Assembly (NCBI GenBank): GCA_031430315.1
Contig: JANPBI010000322.1
Location: 1 to 21,151 of the forward strand
From: JAJNPS01 sp031430315
Lineage (GTDB): Bacteria > Pseudomonadota > Alphaproteobacteria > Rhodobacterales > Rhodobacteraceae
Reading direction: 5' to 3'
DNA: 21,151 nt
Of this stretch, positions 14,896-21,151 are shown piece by piece. Under the pieces are notes generated by a model. It made no database searches and was not told the origin of the DNA. It worked only from the letters and a program-made list of their open reading frames with translations. Every line of letters starts with the position of its first letter. Position 1 is the first letter of the stretch. A program made the translations under genes and the position numbers.

Positions 14896-15991
14896 GCAGT
14901 TCCTCTTCGCAGCGGAGGTCGTCGTCTTCGCCCTCGTTGGCGGGATCGCCGTCAGGCAGATCCGGTGACGTGGCCGTCGTCGTAGCGGAGATTACCGCCG
15001 GGGTCGCCACTTTGCCAAACGCACGCTCTTGATCGGCAAAGAAATGGTCCATCACAAAGACGACGCCCTCCGGCGTGATCTGGCGTTTGTTCGCTGCGTA
15101 ATGACGGCCGCCAAAAATTGGTGAGGTGACTAACTCGTAGGTCGGCAGATAATCGACATCCGCGTCCGCCGTGATCAGCATACCGGCCGCAGCACGCAAG
15201 GTGGACTTGGTCCAGCTTGTCGCCTCCAGGACGTGTCGGCCGCTGGCGGTCGCCGTGATGGGCACAGGCGATACCGTGATGATCATCTTCTGGGCAGGAT
15301 TGACCTCGCGCATGATGGCGCGCGCGCGCAACAGGGCGGAAAATGTGGCGTTGGGATCATGGTTCACCAGTCGGTGGACCCGTGCGTCAAACTGCCCGGC
15401 CACGGTTCCGGGACAAGCAGCATATTCGAAACCGGTATTCTCATTGACCCACGCTTCGGTCAAACCAAGCGTGAAGATGAACACGTTTGCCTCGGTCACC
15501 GCCTTGCGGATTGCGGCAAGCGTCACAGCGCGCGACGGCCCAATCTCGTCGGCAAAATGAAACCCGCCGGGTTCAATTGCAGGACGCCAGGGGTCATAGA
15601 ACCTGCCATCGCGTTCCCAGACCTCGTCGGGTGGCGTGCTATGTCCAAATGCCCATTCAAGCCATTGGGCCAACAGGTTGGGCGTGTAGATGTTGCCCGT
15701 CCTGAAACTGAAAACACCGTAATAAAAGTCCTTGCGCAATGTCTGGGGCAGCCGCGACGGCGCAGGCTCCGCATCGATCCAAGCATACCCGCGGTCGAGA
15801 AGGGACTGGCCGATCCTTTGGGAAAAGCAGCTGCCTGCGGTCGCGAAACGGGTCCGCCTCCGAATTCGGAACCGGGGTTTCCAGACCCCCGCGATAGCAT
15901 CCGGGCCGGGATCGACAACCCCCGTCCGCCAAAATGCCTCCGGCGGCAGGTTATCATAGGGATGGGGTGCGGGGGGCGTCGGTGTCTTCAT
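14876..15991 (-). CDS. GSCFA-domain protein
   Basis: The GSCFA family is named for its conserved motif, seen here as ATAGSCFSQRIG (GSCFS at 53-57). Other family blocks are present: DFYYGVFSFRTGNIYTPNLL (88-107), FIFTLGLTEAWVN (171-183), VSPVPITAT (240-248) and YLPTYELVTSP (281-291). The family is related to SGNH/GDSL hydrolases, and Ser54 would be the nucleophile-like residue. The last 40 residues or so are acidic and low in complexity (DPANEGEDDD). The protein has 371 residues, no signal peptide and no membrane span. The ATG overlaps the preceding gene's stop by 4 bp (15988-15991). Members commonly sit in surface-polysaccharide loci, but their biochemical reaction is not established to my knowledge. 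Confidence 0.88.
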   Translation of the reverse strand: MKTPTPPAPHPYDNLPPEAFWRTGVVDPGPDAIAGVWKPRFRIRRRTRFATAGSCFSQRIGQSLLDRGYAWIDAEPAPSRLPQTLRKDFYYGVFSFRTGNIYTPNLLAQWLEWAFGHSTPPDEVWERDGRFYDPWRPAIEPGGFHFADEIGPSRAVTLAAIRKAVTEANVFIFTLGLTEAWVNENTGFEYAACPGTVAGQFDARVHRLVNHDPNATFSALLRARAIMREVNPAQKMIITVSPVPITATASGRHVLEATSWTKSTLRAAAGMLITADADVDYLPTYELVTSPIFGGRHYAANKRQITPEGVVFVMDHFFADQERAFGKVATPAVISATTTATSPDLPDGDPANEGEDDDLRCEEELLDAFSR

Positions 15992-16959
15992 GCGCGCGTT
16001 CCTGACTTGGCAAGACGTTTCTTGGCGACCGCCAGCTCCGGATACCGCGCCAGCAGATCACGACGCGCACGGGTGGCGAAAAGATAGTTTTCCTCGGCCA
16101 GGAACAGCTCGCATACCCGCAGGGCGAGGCGCGGATGCGCACTTTGGGCCAGCGTTTCGACCAGACTGCGCCGCCAGCTGCGCAACGTTCGTCTTGCCCG
16201 CATCTTGGGCCAAAACTCTGCGCCAACCCGCCCCGTTTCGGCATAGTCACGCAAAAGCTGGGACAGCGCGTCGCATTTCACCACCAGCCTGATCGCCTGG
16301 TGCGAGGCATGATCCGTCTTGACCATGGTGACGTTCGGTGCGGCAAGCCGGGCGGCATGGGCGCGATCCTCTGGCACAAACGGGTCATAGATGATCATCG
16401 CATGCGTCAGGTAGGGAATGGCCGCCGCCGCATCGAGAAACGGCATGTCCGTCCAGTTCGACCGGTCGACCGAAAATCCGAACCGCCGTTCAAAGGGCAC
16501 GATGGCCTTGCTCATCGTCGATTGCGGCGAAAACGCCAGCACCCGCGCGCCCGGCACAAGGGGCGCAAAGTTCAGCGCCGCAAAACCACCCATCGAGGCC
16601 CCGACCATCACGACCGTCTCAAAGCGTTCAAAGAACCCGGCCTTTGTCAGGGCCACGATCATGGCAGGGGCTGTGGCCTGCCGGTACCAATCCTTGCGAA
16701 AGCTTTGCACGCCCAGGATCGAATACCCAAGATCGCGGATGCGGGCATGCATCCAAGGTTGGCGCGGATAGGGGTCGTCCAGCGTGGCAAGATTGTCAAA
16801 GGTGACGTAAAGGACGCGGGATCGGTATTCGAACCACAGGTTCGCCTCGATCCCTTCGATCAGGCAAAAATCCGACCGCAACGCCCCGTCAACCGAGGTG
16901 ACGGGCGGCAGGTCGACCGGCACGCGGACGAGTTTCGGTGTGGCGTCGTCTTCGTCCAT
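15988..16959 (-). CDS. Alpha/beta-hydrolase-like protein in glycan cluster
   Basis: Hydrolase-fold candidate of 323 residues. The nucleophile elbow reads VVMVGASMGGFAALN, with Ser122. A later IIYDPFVPEDRAHA (D192) and KTDHASHQAIR (His217 or His220) fit the acid and base of the triad. The N-terminal part has beta-strand-rich text (VLYVTFDNLAT) instead of a signal peptide, so the protein is likely cytoplasmic. The C-terminal 90 residues are arginine-rich and helical (MRARRTLRSWRRSLVETL). I do not recognise a specific named family; similar proteins occur beside glycosyltransferases in Rhodobacterales as far as I recall. It starts 9 bp after the upstream glycosyltransferase stop and overlaps the GSCFA gene. 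An esterase or acyl-transfer role on a glycan is inferred. Confidence 0.75.
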   Translation of the reverse strand: MDEDDATPKLVRVPVDLPPVTSVDGALRSDFCLIEGIEANLWFEYRSRVLYVTFDNLATLDDPYPRQPWMHARIRDLGYSILGVQSFRKDWYRQATAPAMIVALTKAGFFERFETVVMVGASMGGFAALNFAPLVPGARVLAFSPQSTMSKAIVPFERRFGFSVDRSNWTDMPFLDAAAAIPYLTHAMIIYDPFVPEDRAHAARLAAPNVTMVKTDHASHQAIRLVVKCDALSQLLRDYAETGRVGAEFWPKMRARRTLRSWRRSLVETLAQSAHPRLALRVCELFLAEENYLFATRARRDLLARYPELAVAKKRLAKSGTRA

Positions 16960-16968
16960 CCGTCCCCC

Positions 16969-17862
16969 TTAGAACACGGCCGCGAAACGTTCGGGCAAAG
17001 TGAAGACATCATAACTGCGCGCGCCGCCAAAGGTCCAAAAGACATTGTCGCCCCGGATATGGCGGTTCTTGACCATCTCAGCGCGCATCTCGGCATGCTC
17101 GACGGTTTCGCCCTTGGGCTTGCGTTTCGACAGGCCTTCGTAAGTGGTCCAAGCGGTGTCCCAGCCGGTCACCTTGCGCTCCACCTCGCCCAGTGCGCCA
17201 CTTTGCTGGGTGCGTTGCTCGCGGCGCAGCGCAAGGCGGTCATGCGTCATCTGGTAATCGACGAACCGCAGATGAAAGAGGTACAGGTGGGGGTCCAGAA
17301 ACCCCTCTTTCTCATTGGCATAGTGCCCGCCAGGGCTGAAGGTCACGCGGTTTCGGGTTATGCAGGGTTTGCAATAGTTCACATTGGTCCGGTAGTGCCG
17401 CCGGACCTCGAGGATGTTGCGCCCCGGGGTCAACGGCTCGGGCTCTGCGGTGGGGTTGTGGACGATCTCGATGGCAAATGGCGTCAGGATGCGGGGCGCG
17501 CGGTCGTCGCCAAAGCGCATGACATAGTCGCCCAGATTGTCGGAAATGTCGGGGTCGACCGCCACGATTTCATCGACATCGCCGCACAGGACCCAGTTGT
17601 AATAGCGGGTAAATCCGGAAGTGAATTGCGATAGCATCTGCCAACGCCGCTGGTTGAAGCAGTACCGCGTCGGATCATGCGGCAGATAGATGACATTAGC
17701 CCCTTCGGCGATCCTGTTGATTTCCGGGTCATGGCCATGGCTGAGGATGTAAAGATGCTCGCGCCCCAGATGGCGGCCGTAATAGTCGACCCAGCGCTGC
17801 AGGAAAAAGTGGTCCCCTCTCACCATCGTCATTGCGGCCATTCCGGCTTTGGTCTTGTCCAT
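16969..17862 (-). CDS. Glycosyltransferase family 2-like protein (Glyco_tranf_2_4 type)
   Basis: Probable sugar transferase of 297 residues. The N-terminus matches the group (AMTMVRGDHFFLQRWVDYYGRHLG), followed by HLYILSHG and the acidic sugar-nucleotide/metal motif GDVDE (D95-x-D97-E98) in VLCGDVDEIVAVD. A second conserved region is CKPCITRNRVTFSPGGHY. No membrane segment is seen. The ATG at 17862 is chosen because the homologous text begins there and GGCAGGG lies close upstream; the 41 codons before it look like noncoding sequence. Donor and acceptor are unknown. It follows the 649-aa fusion after a 119-bp gap and precedes the hydrolase-like gene by 9 bp. Confidence 0.85.
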   Translation of the reverse strand: MDKTKAGMAAMTMVRGDHFFLQRWVDYYGRHLGREHLYILSHGHDPEINRIAEGANVIYLPHDPTRYCFNQRRWQMLSQFTSGFTRYYNWVLCGDVDEIVAVDPDISDNLGDYVMRFGDDRAPRILTPFAIEIVHNPTAEPEPLTPGRNILEVRRHYRTNVNYCKPCITRNRVTFSPGGHYANEKEGFLDPHLYLFHLRFVDYQMTHDRLALRREQRTQQSGALGEVERKVTGWDTAWTTYEGLSKRKPKGETVEHAEMRAEMVKNRHIRGDNVFWTFGGARSYDVFTLPERFAAVF

Positions 17863-17916
17863 GCCCTGCCTACCGCTGTTGTAACGCCGGTCGGATCGCC
17901 CGGACGACCCTGCCAA

Positions 17917-17962
17917 GGGATTTTGCAACCTTAGCCGGATGTTGGGGACTTGGCAAAACCCC
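17917..17962 (-). promoter_or_regulatory. Long hairpin in the gap between the two glycosyltransferase genes
   Basis: Read as minus-strand RNA, GGGGTTTTGC (complement of 17953-17962) pairs with GCAAAATCCC (complement of 17917-17926), ten pairs with one G-U, loop 26 nt. A competing pair TGCCAAG (17911-17917) with CTTGGCA (17949-17955) overlaps it. There is no T run, so it may be a processing or attenuation signal, or neither. The rest of the 119-bp gap shows no other clear element. Confidence 0.3.
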
Positions 17963-17981
17963 TGCGGCAGATCGAGTGTGG

Positions 17982-19931
17982 TCAACTTGCATGCTGAAAT
18001 CCGCGCGCCACGTTCGGATCAAAGCCAAAGGCGGACTGATAGCCCCGGCCCAAAAGCCATGCCTCGACCTGAGCCATTCCGGCGAAGCCACGCTCCAGCA
18101 GGCGACCGTGGATCACGATTGTTTCGGGCAAGGACGTCAGCCCCCCGAGCAGGGCCGTCAGCGGCGCGCCGGCCAGCATCGGGTCCCCCAGCAAAAGCAC
18201 ATTTGCCCGGTGCGCCGCGATCGCCCCGGCAGGGTCCGTCTGTGGGGCTGCCAGATGCAGCCCTGCATGGGCGGCAAGGCCGTTTTGGTCCAGGACGCGC
18301 TGGATCGTGCAACGCAGGCCGAGGTCATCCTCGATCATCAGGATGTCGATTTCGTCCCGGCTGCGCACCAGATGCGCCGACAGGAACCCCGAAGCAGCCC
18401 CCAGATCGACCACACGGCACGGCCTTGGCAACAGCCCCGGCAAGCGGCGCGCCAGAGCCCGGTCGACCCGGCCGGCCCGCAACAGATCCAGACCGACCGG
18501 CGTAAAGACGCGCGGATCGGCAGGCAGCTGCACCGAATGGCTGGCAAACCAATCCAGCGGCACTTCGCGTTCCGCATCAATCGGTCCCTGCACATAGATG
18601 CCGGGCGGAACGGCCACCGGCGGCAACACGGGCGGCATGGCCTTGCGGGCGGCGCGGTCCTTGTCGCCGCGCTTTTTTTCCACATCCGACATCAGGGCCG
18701 CGATCTTTTCGCGGTCGCGCGGCTGTGGTGGCGCTGCCGTGATCTGGCTGATCGGGATCTGCGAGGCTTCGGCCAGCTTTGCCACCAGATCGGCATAATC
18801 CTGGGTCTGGCGCAAGATCGCCAGCCGCGCCTCGACCCGCGCGATGGCTTTGGCGTGCAGATCGGCAATCACCGGATCGGCAAGCAGGGCCGCCATGATC
18901 GCACTCCGCCGCGCCGAATAGCGCAGCATCGTGTCGTCGCGCACCTCGTTGCGGTCCTGCAGCGCCCAGTAGCCTGCATTGTACTTGTCGGCCTTGTTGT
19001 TCACATTGCCGCGCAACCGGCGCAGCGCATAGCTTTCCACCGACTTGACCGCATAGTGGTTCAGCTGTGCCCAGTCGTAGCCGACCGTCCGCGTGATCGA
19101 CCGCCAGCCGCGAAACTTGAAGTAATCCTCCATCGGCTGGCCCGAGCCGTTCAACCAATGAACCTGGTCAGGAAACGGCGTCTCGATCATCTTGGCGCGC
19201 ATCTTGGGGCGGTGAATGCCCAGCTTCCAGTGATTGGCGTCATAGGTGAACAGCGTCTTGACCCCCCATCCCTTGTTCCACATCGGCGGGGCGGCGGTCA
19301 GGTATTGTTCGGTCACCGGCGCGCGCGACCAGTCGATGATCCCGCCAGACCCGAAGATCCGCCAGGTGATGACGATGCCGTTTGCCCCCTTGTCTAGGGC
19401 AGCACCGATCAGCCCGTCGATGCCGCCATCGCCATACCGGATCGACAGAAACTCGTCCGCGTCGAGCACAAGAAGCCAGTCGGCAGCCTGCACCACGGGT
19501 TCGTCTTCGGCAAAATTCAGGGCGGATGGCTGCGGGCGCTGACCGGCGGGCACGTCGTTGCGGCGGTGATGGACAAGGCCAAGCTCTTCCATCCGGATCA
19601 GCATGTCATCCGTCCCATCCGAACAATCGTTCGTATAGACCACCAGATCGGTGAACCCTACCGCCAGATGGTGCGCCACCCATTCGACGACAAAGGGGCC
19701 CTCGTCCTTCATCATGGAAACGGCCGTCACCTGCCCGTGCGGGCTGACATTGGCTTTGAGCGCAAAGGGAACCGTGCCGAACCGCGCCGAGCGCCCTGAA
19801 AAGCGCGGCGGCTTGGGGCTGTCAAAGACCGGGATCGGTTTCAGCGGGCCATCCGTGGGCGGCAGGGCTGTGTCGTCGTCATCCCCCTCGACCAGGTCAG
19901 GCGGGCGTTTCTTGCGGGCATGTTTGGTCAT
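17982..19931 (-). CDS. Fusion protein: glycosyltransferase family 2-like domain plus C-terminal methyltransferase-like domain
   Basis: A 649-residue two-domain protein. Residues 66-330 form a Glyco_tranf_2_4-type transferase: TAVSMMKDEGPFVVEWVAHHL (69-89), LVVYTNDCSDGTDDML (96-111) and the catalytic acidic LLVLDADEFL (153-162). A conserved W/Y-rich segment (NHYAVKSVESYALRRLRGN) follows. Residues 340-430 are charged and helical, probably a linker. Residues 500-649 resemble a Rossmann methyltransferase: motif I VVDLGAASGFLSAHL (507-521), an acidic block MIEDD (532-536), and a later IVIHGRLLERGF. This part recalls FkbM-type enzymes but is short, so an inactive or atypical domain is possible. The first 50 residues are a charged, proline-rich tail without a signal peptide. 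The ATG overlaps the RTX-gene stop by 4 bp, linking it to that exported protein. Confidence 0.82.
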   Translation of the reverse strand: MTKHARKKRPPDLVEGDDDDTALPPTDGPLKPIPVFDSPKPPRFSGRSARFGTVPFALKANVSPHGQVTAVSMMKDEGPFVVEWVAHHLAVGFTDLVVYTNDCSDGTDDMLIRMEELGLVHHRRNDVPAGQRPQPSALNFAEDEPVVQAADWLLVLDADEFLSIRYGDGGIDGLIGAALDKGANGIVITWRIFGSGGIIDWSRAPVTEQYLTAAPPMWNKGWGVKTLFTYDANHWKLGIHRPKMRAKMIETPFPDQVHWLNGSGQPMEDYFKFRGWRSITRTVGYDWAQLNHYAVKSVESYALRRLRGNVNNKADKYNAGYWALQDRNEVRDDTMLRYSARRSAIMAALLADPVIADLHAKAIARVEARLAILRQTQDYADLVAKLAEASQIPISQITAAPPQPRDREKIAALMSDVEKKRGDKDRAARKAMPPVLPPVAVPPGIYVQGPIDAEREVPLDWFASHSVQLPADPRVFTPVGLDLLRAGRVDRALARRLPGLLPRPCRVVDLGAASGFLSAHLVRSRDEIDILMIEDDLGLRCTIQRVLDQNGLAAHAGLHLAAPQTDPAGAIAAHRANVLLLGDPMLAGAPLTALLGGLTSLPETIVIHGRLLERGFAGMAQVEAWLLGRGYQSAFGFDPNVARGFQHAS

Positions 19932-21151
19932 TCATCCCCCTCTTCGCCCGGGCCGGGATCAACATCCACCACCTGCTTGCGCCCGCGTGGGGCATCGGGA
20001 TCGGCTTCAAGGTCAGCGGGGTCGGTGATGCCCGCGATGTCAATCACGCTGAGGCCCAGTTGCAGGCGCAAGCCTGCTGCCGTGCGCCTGATCTCCGGCG
20101 CGGCGGGCCAGTCAGACAGGTCCAGCCGCGAGCCGCGATGCCATTTGTGGATGCGCGTCACCCCGCCGTAAGCCACGCGAAAAACCATCTGCCCCGGCCC
20201 GGTGATCAGGTCGTTTTCACCACGACCCACCTCGATCGTGTCGTTTCCGCCGGAGGTCTCGACCCGATTGCGCCCCGGCCCGGTGCGGATCAGCGAATTG
20301 CCGCGTCCGTCGCGGATGTCGTCATTGCCGTGGCCGCCATAGATCTTGTTGGCTCCGTCCGCACCGCCGAAAATGACGTCGTCGCCCGTGCCGCCATCGA
20401 GCACATCGCGCCCCGACCCGCCGCGCAAGGTATCGCTGCCCGCGCCGCCATAAAAGAAATGCCGCGTCGATCCGCGCTGCGACACTGCGATCATCTCGTC
20501 ATCGCCTGCCCCCCCGTAAAATGTCGAACTGGCATAGCGTGCGCCGATCAGCACGTCATCGCCCCGGCTGCCGGTGACGTTGACGTTCACCCGCTCTGAG
20601 GTCTCGAAATGGATCGGGCTGTCGGGGTGGGCGACGATCCGGACCGTCTTGCCCGCGCCGCCCTTGCCCTCGGGGCGGGCGACCACCGTGGCGATGCGGA
20701 TTTTCTCGATGTTGGCGGGCACATGCAGGGTGAAATCATCCGGGCCGGCCATGTACCACAACGTATCCGTGCCGCCGTCCTTGTCCTCGGCAATCCGCTC
20801 TGCCGCCTCGCCATAGGCCCAATAATCGGTATCGCCGATGCCGCCCGCCATCACGACCGACCCATCCACCGCCATCATCGCGTTGACGCCTGCGCCGGGG
20901 TTCTCAAACCCGCGCAGATCCAGACCTAGTTCCAGCGCCCCTGCCACCAGTTCCGCCCGCAAGGCCGGCAATGGAACGGTCGCCGGGACCTCGGTCACCA
21001 GATTGCGTGTCTCGCCCGGATCGGCAGCGATGTCATAGACATGCTCTTCGCTATTGGGATAGCGGAAGTATCGGTACTGGGTCAGCCCGGCCACCGAGGG
21101 GCGCACCGACAGCGTGCCAAAGACCGACGTGACCGGGGATTTCGACTGGTC
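19928..21151 (-). CDS. Sulfatase-like C-terminus fused to RTX calcium-binding repeats (N-terminal part outside window)
   Basis: The frame is open to the right edge; the GTG at 21106 is internal and the true start lies beyond. Right after the edge-proximal text comes YRYFRYPNSEEHVYDIAADP followed by GETRNLV, which is the C-terminal signature of the sulfatase/alkaline-phosphatase superfamily. Then comes a spacer unit (ERIAEDKDGGTDTLWYMAG ... ANIEKIRIATVV) of the kind found in repeat-rich secreted proteins. RTX nonapeptides follow (nt about 20189-20572). The end is a beta-rich tail (VTRIHKWHRGSRLDLSDW, SVIDIAGITDPADLEAD) and an acidic terminus. RTX proteins are normally exported by a type I (ABC) system and fold on binding calcium outside the cell. 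No such exporter is in the window. The catalytic part of the sulfatase fold, if present, is upstream and unseen. Confidence 0.85.
   Translation of the reverse strand, partial: DQSKSPVTSVFGTLSVRPSVAGLTQYRYFRYPNSEEHVYDIAADPGETRNLVTEVPATVPLPALRAELVAGALELGLDLRGFENPGAGVNAMMAVDGSVVMAGGIGDTDYWAYGEAAERIAEDKDGGTDTLWYMAGPDDFTLHVPANIEKIRIATVVARPEGKGGAGKTVRIVAHPDSPIHFETSERVNVNVTGSRGDDVLIGARYASSTFYGGAGDDEMIAVSQRGSTRHFFYGGAGSDTLRGGSGRDVLDGGTGDDVIFGGADGANKIYGGHGNDDIRDGRGNSLIRTGPGRNRVETSGGNDTIEVGRGENDLITGPGQMVFRVAYGGVTRIHKWHRGSRLDLSDWPAAPEIRRTAAGLRLQLGLSVIDIAGITDPADLEADPDAPRGRKQVVDVDPGPGEEGDE
20189..20572 (-). repeat. RTX calcium-binding nonapeptide repeat block
   Basis: Translated on the minus strand, the block holds repeated GGxGxDxxx-type units: GSRGDDVLIG, YGGAGDDEMI, YGGAGSDTLRGGSGRDVLDGG, GTGDDVIFGG, YGGHGNDDIRDGRGN, then weaker units GPGRNRVETSGGNDTIEVG. 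The run is interrupted by non-repeat inserts (ARYASSTF, AVSQRGSTRHFF). These form a calcium-loaded beta roll and signal type I secretion. Confidence 0.85.

Noticed and set aside
16135..17634. 499-codon open frame on the + strand
   Set aside because: It lies antisense to the hydrolase-like and glycosyltransferase genes, its translation is rich in H, R, G and Q without any domain, and the opposite strand has clear family motifs; a GC-rich shadow frame.
17832..19397. 521-codon open frame on the + strand
   Set aside because: Antisense to the glycosyltransferase-methyltransferase fusion, which has conserved motifs; no ribosome site or domain on the + strand.
20189..20572. Periodic GC-rich repeats as a possible CRISPR or tandem DNA repeat
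   Set aside because: The period is a protein-level glycine/aspartate nonapeptide pattern in a coding frame; the DNA copies are too diverged and lack spacers.

Overview
The window reads as a chromosomal segment of a high-GC alphaproteobacterium, most likely Rhodobacterales/Roseobacter-type. The base composition, Dpp-style transporter, His enzymes and RTX protein with a sulfatase-like segment all fit this, but it is an inference from protein style, with no rRNA or database match behind it. Coding density is very high and most neighbours overlap by 4 bp (ATGA). No gene-free stretch exceeds 300 bases. The largest gaps are 140 bp (10751-10890), 119 bp (17863-17981), 101 bp (4452-4552) and about 75-80 bp (4291-4365, 13405-13483). 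No IS element, CRISPR array, rRNA or integrase was seen.

Region 1 (1-4290, + strand) is the end of a type I restriction-modification operon: the 3' part of hsdS, an unrecognised 182-aa gene, then hsdR, joined by ATGA overlaps. hsdM would lie to the left. The operon ends 75 bp before the 3' end of a tRNA-Leu(UAA) gene (4366-4451, - strand), which is where integrating elements usually sit.

Region 2 (4553-12788) is a divergent metabolic locus. On the - strand, an RpiR-type regulator is followed by a complete peptide/dipeptide ABC importer in the order binding protein, two permeases, two ATPases. On the + strand are an OSBS/N-succinylamino-acid racemase-type enolase-superfamily enzyme and an ATGA-coupled GNAT acyltransferase of the kind known to partner such racemases. 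The 140-bp divergent control region carries a perfect 8-2-8 palindrome that overlaps plausible promoters in both directions. The locus looks like import of peptides or amino-acid derivatives coupled to N-acylation and racemisation, for example D- to L-amino acid conversion.

Region 3 (12820-14122, + strand) is a short histidine operon fragment, hisB-hisH. The hisH leader can form two mutually exclusive hairpins, one of which would hide its ribosome binding site. hisA and hisF do not follow; hisH runs directly into a convergent cluster.

Region 4 (14119-21151, - strand) is the most unusual part. In transcription order it holds a protein with a sulfatase-like C-terminal signature joined to RTX calcium-binding repeats (continuing off the window), a 649-aa glycosyltransferase-methyltransferase fusion, a second small glycosyltransferase, an alpha/beta-hydrolase-like protein, a GSCFA-domain protein and a GDSH-type SGNH protein. 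Most junctions are translationally coupled. Apart from the RTX protein, none shows a signal peptide or membrane segment. I read it as a cytoplasmic glycan-building and acyl-modifying set tied to one exported RTX protein; its function is inferred.
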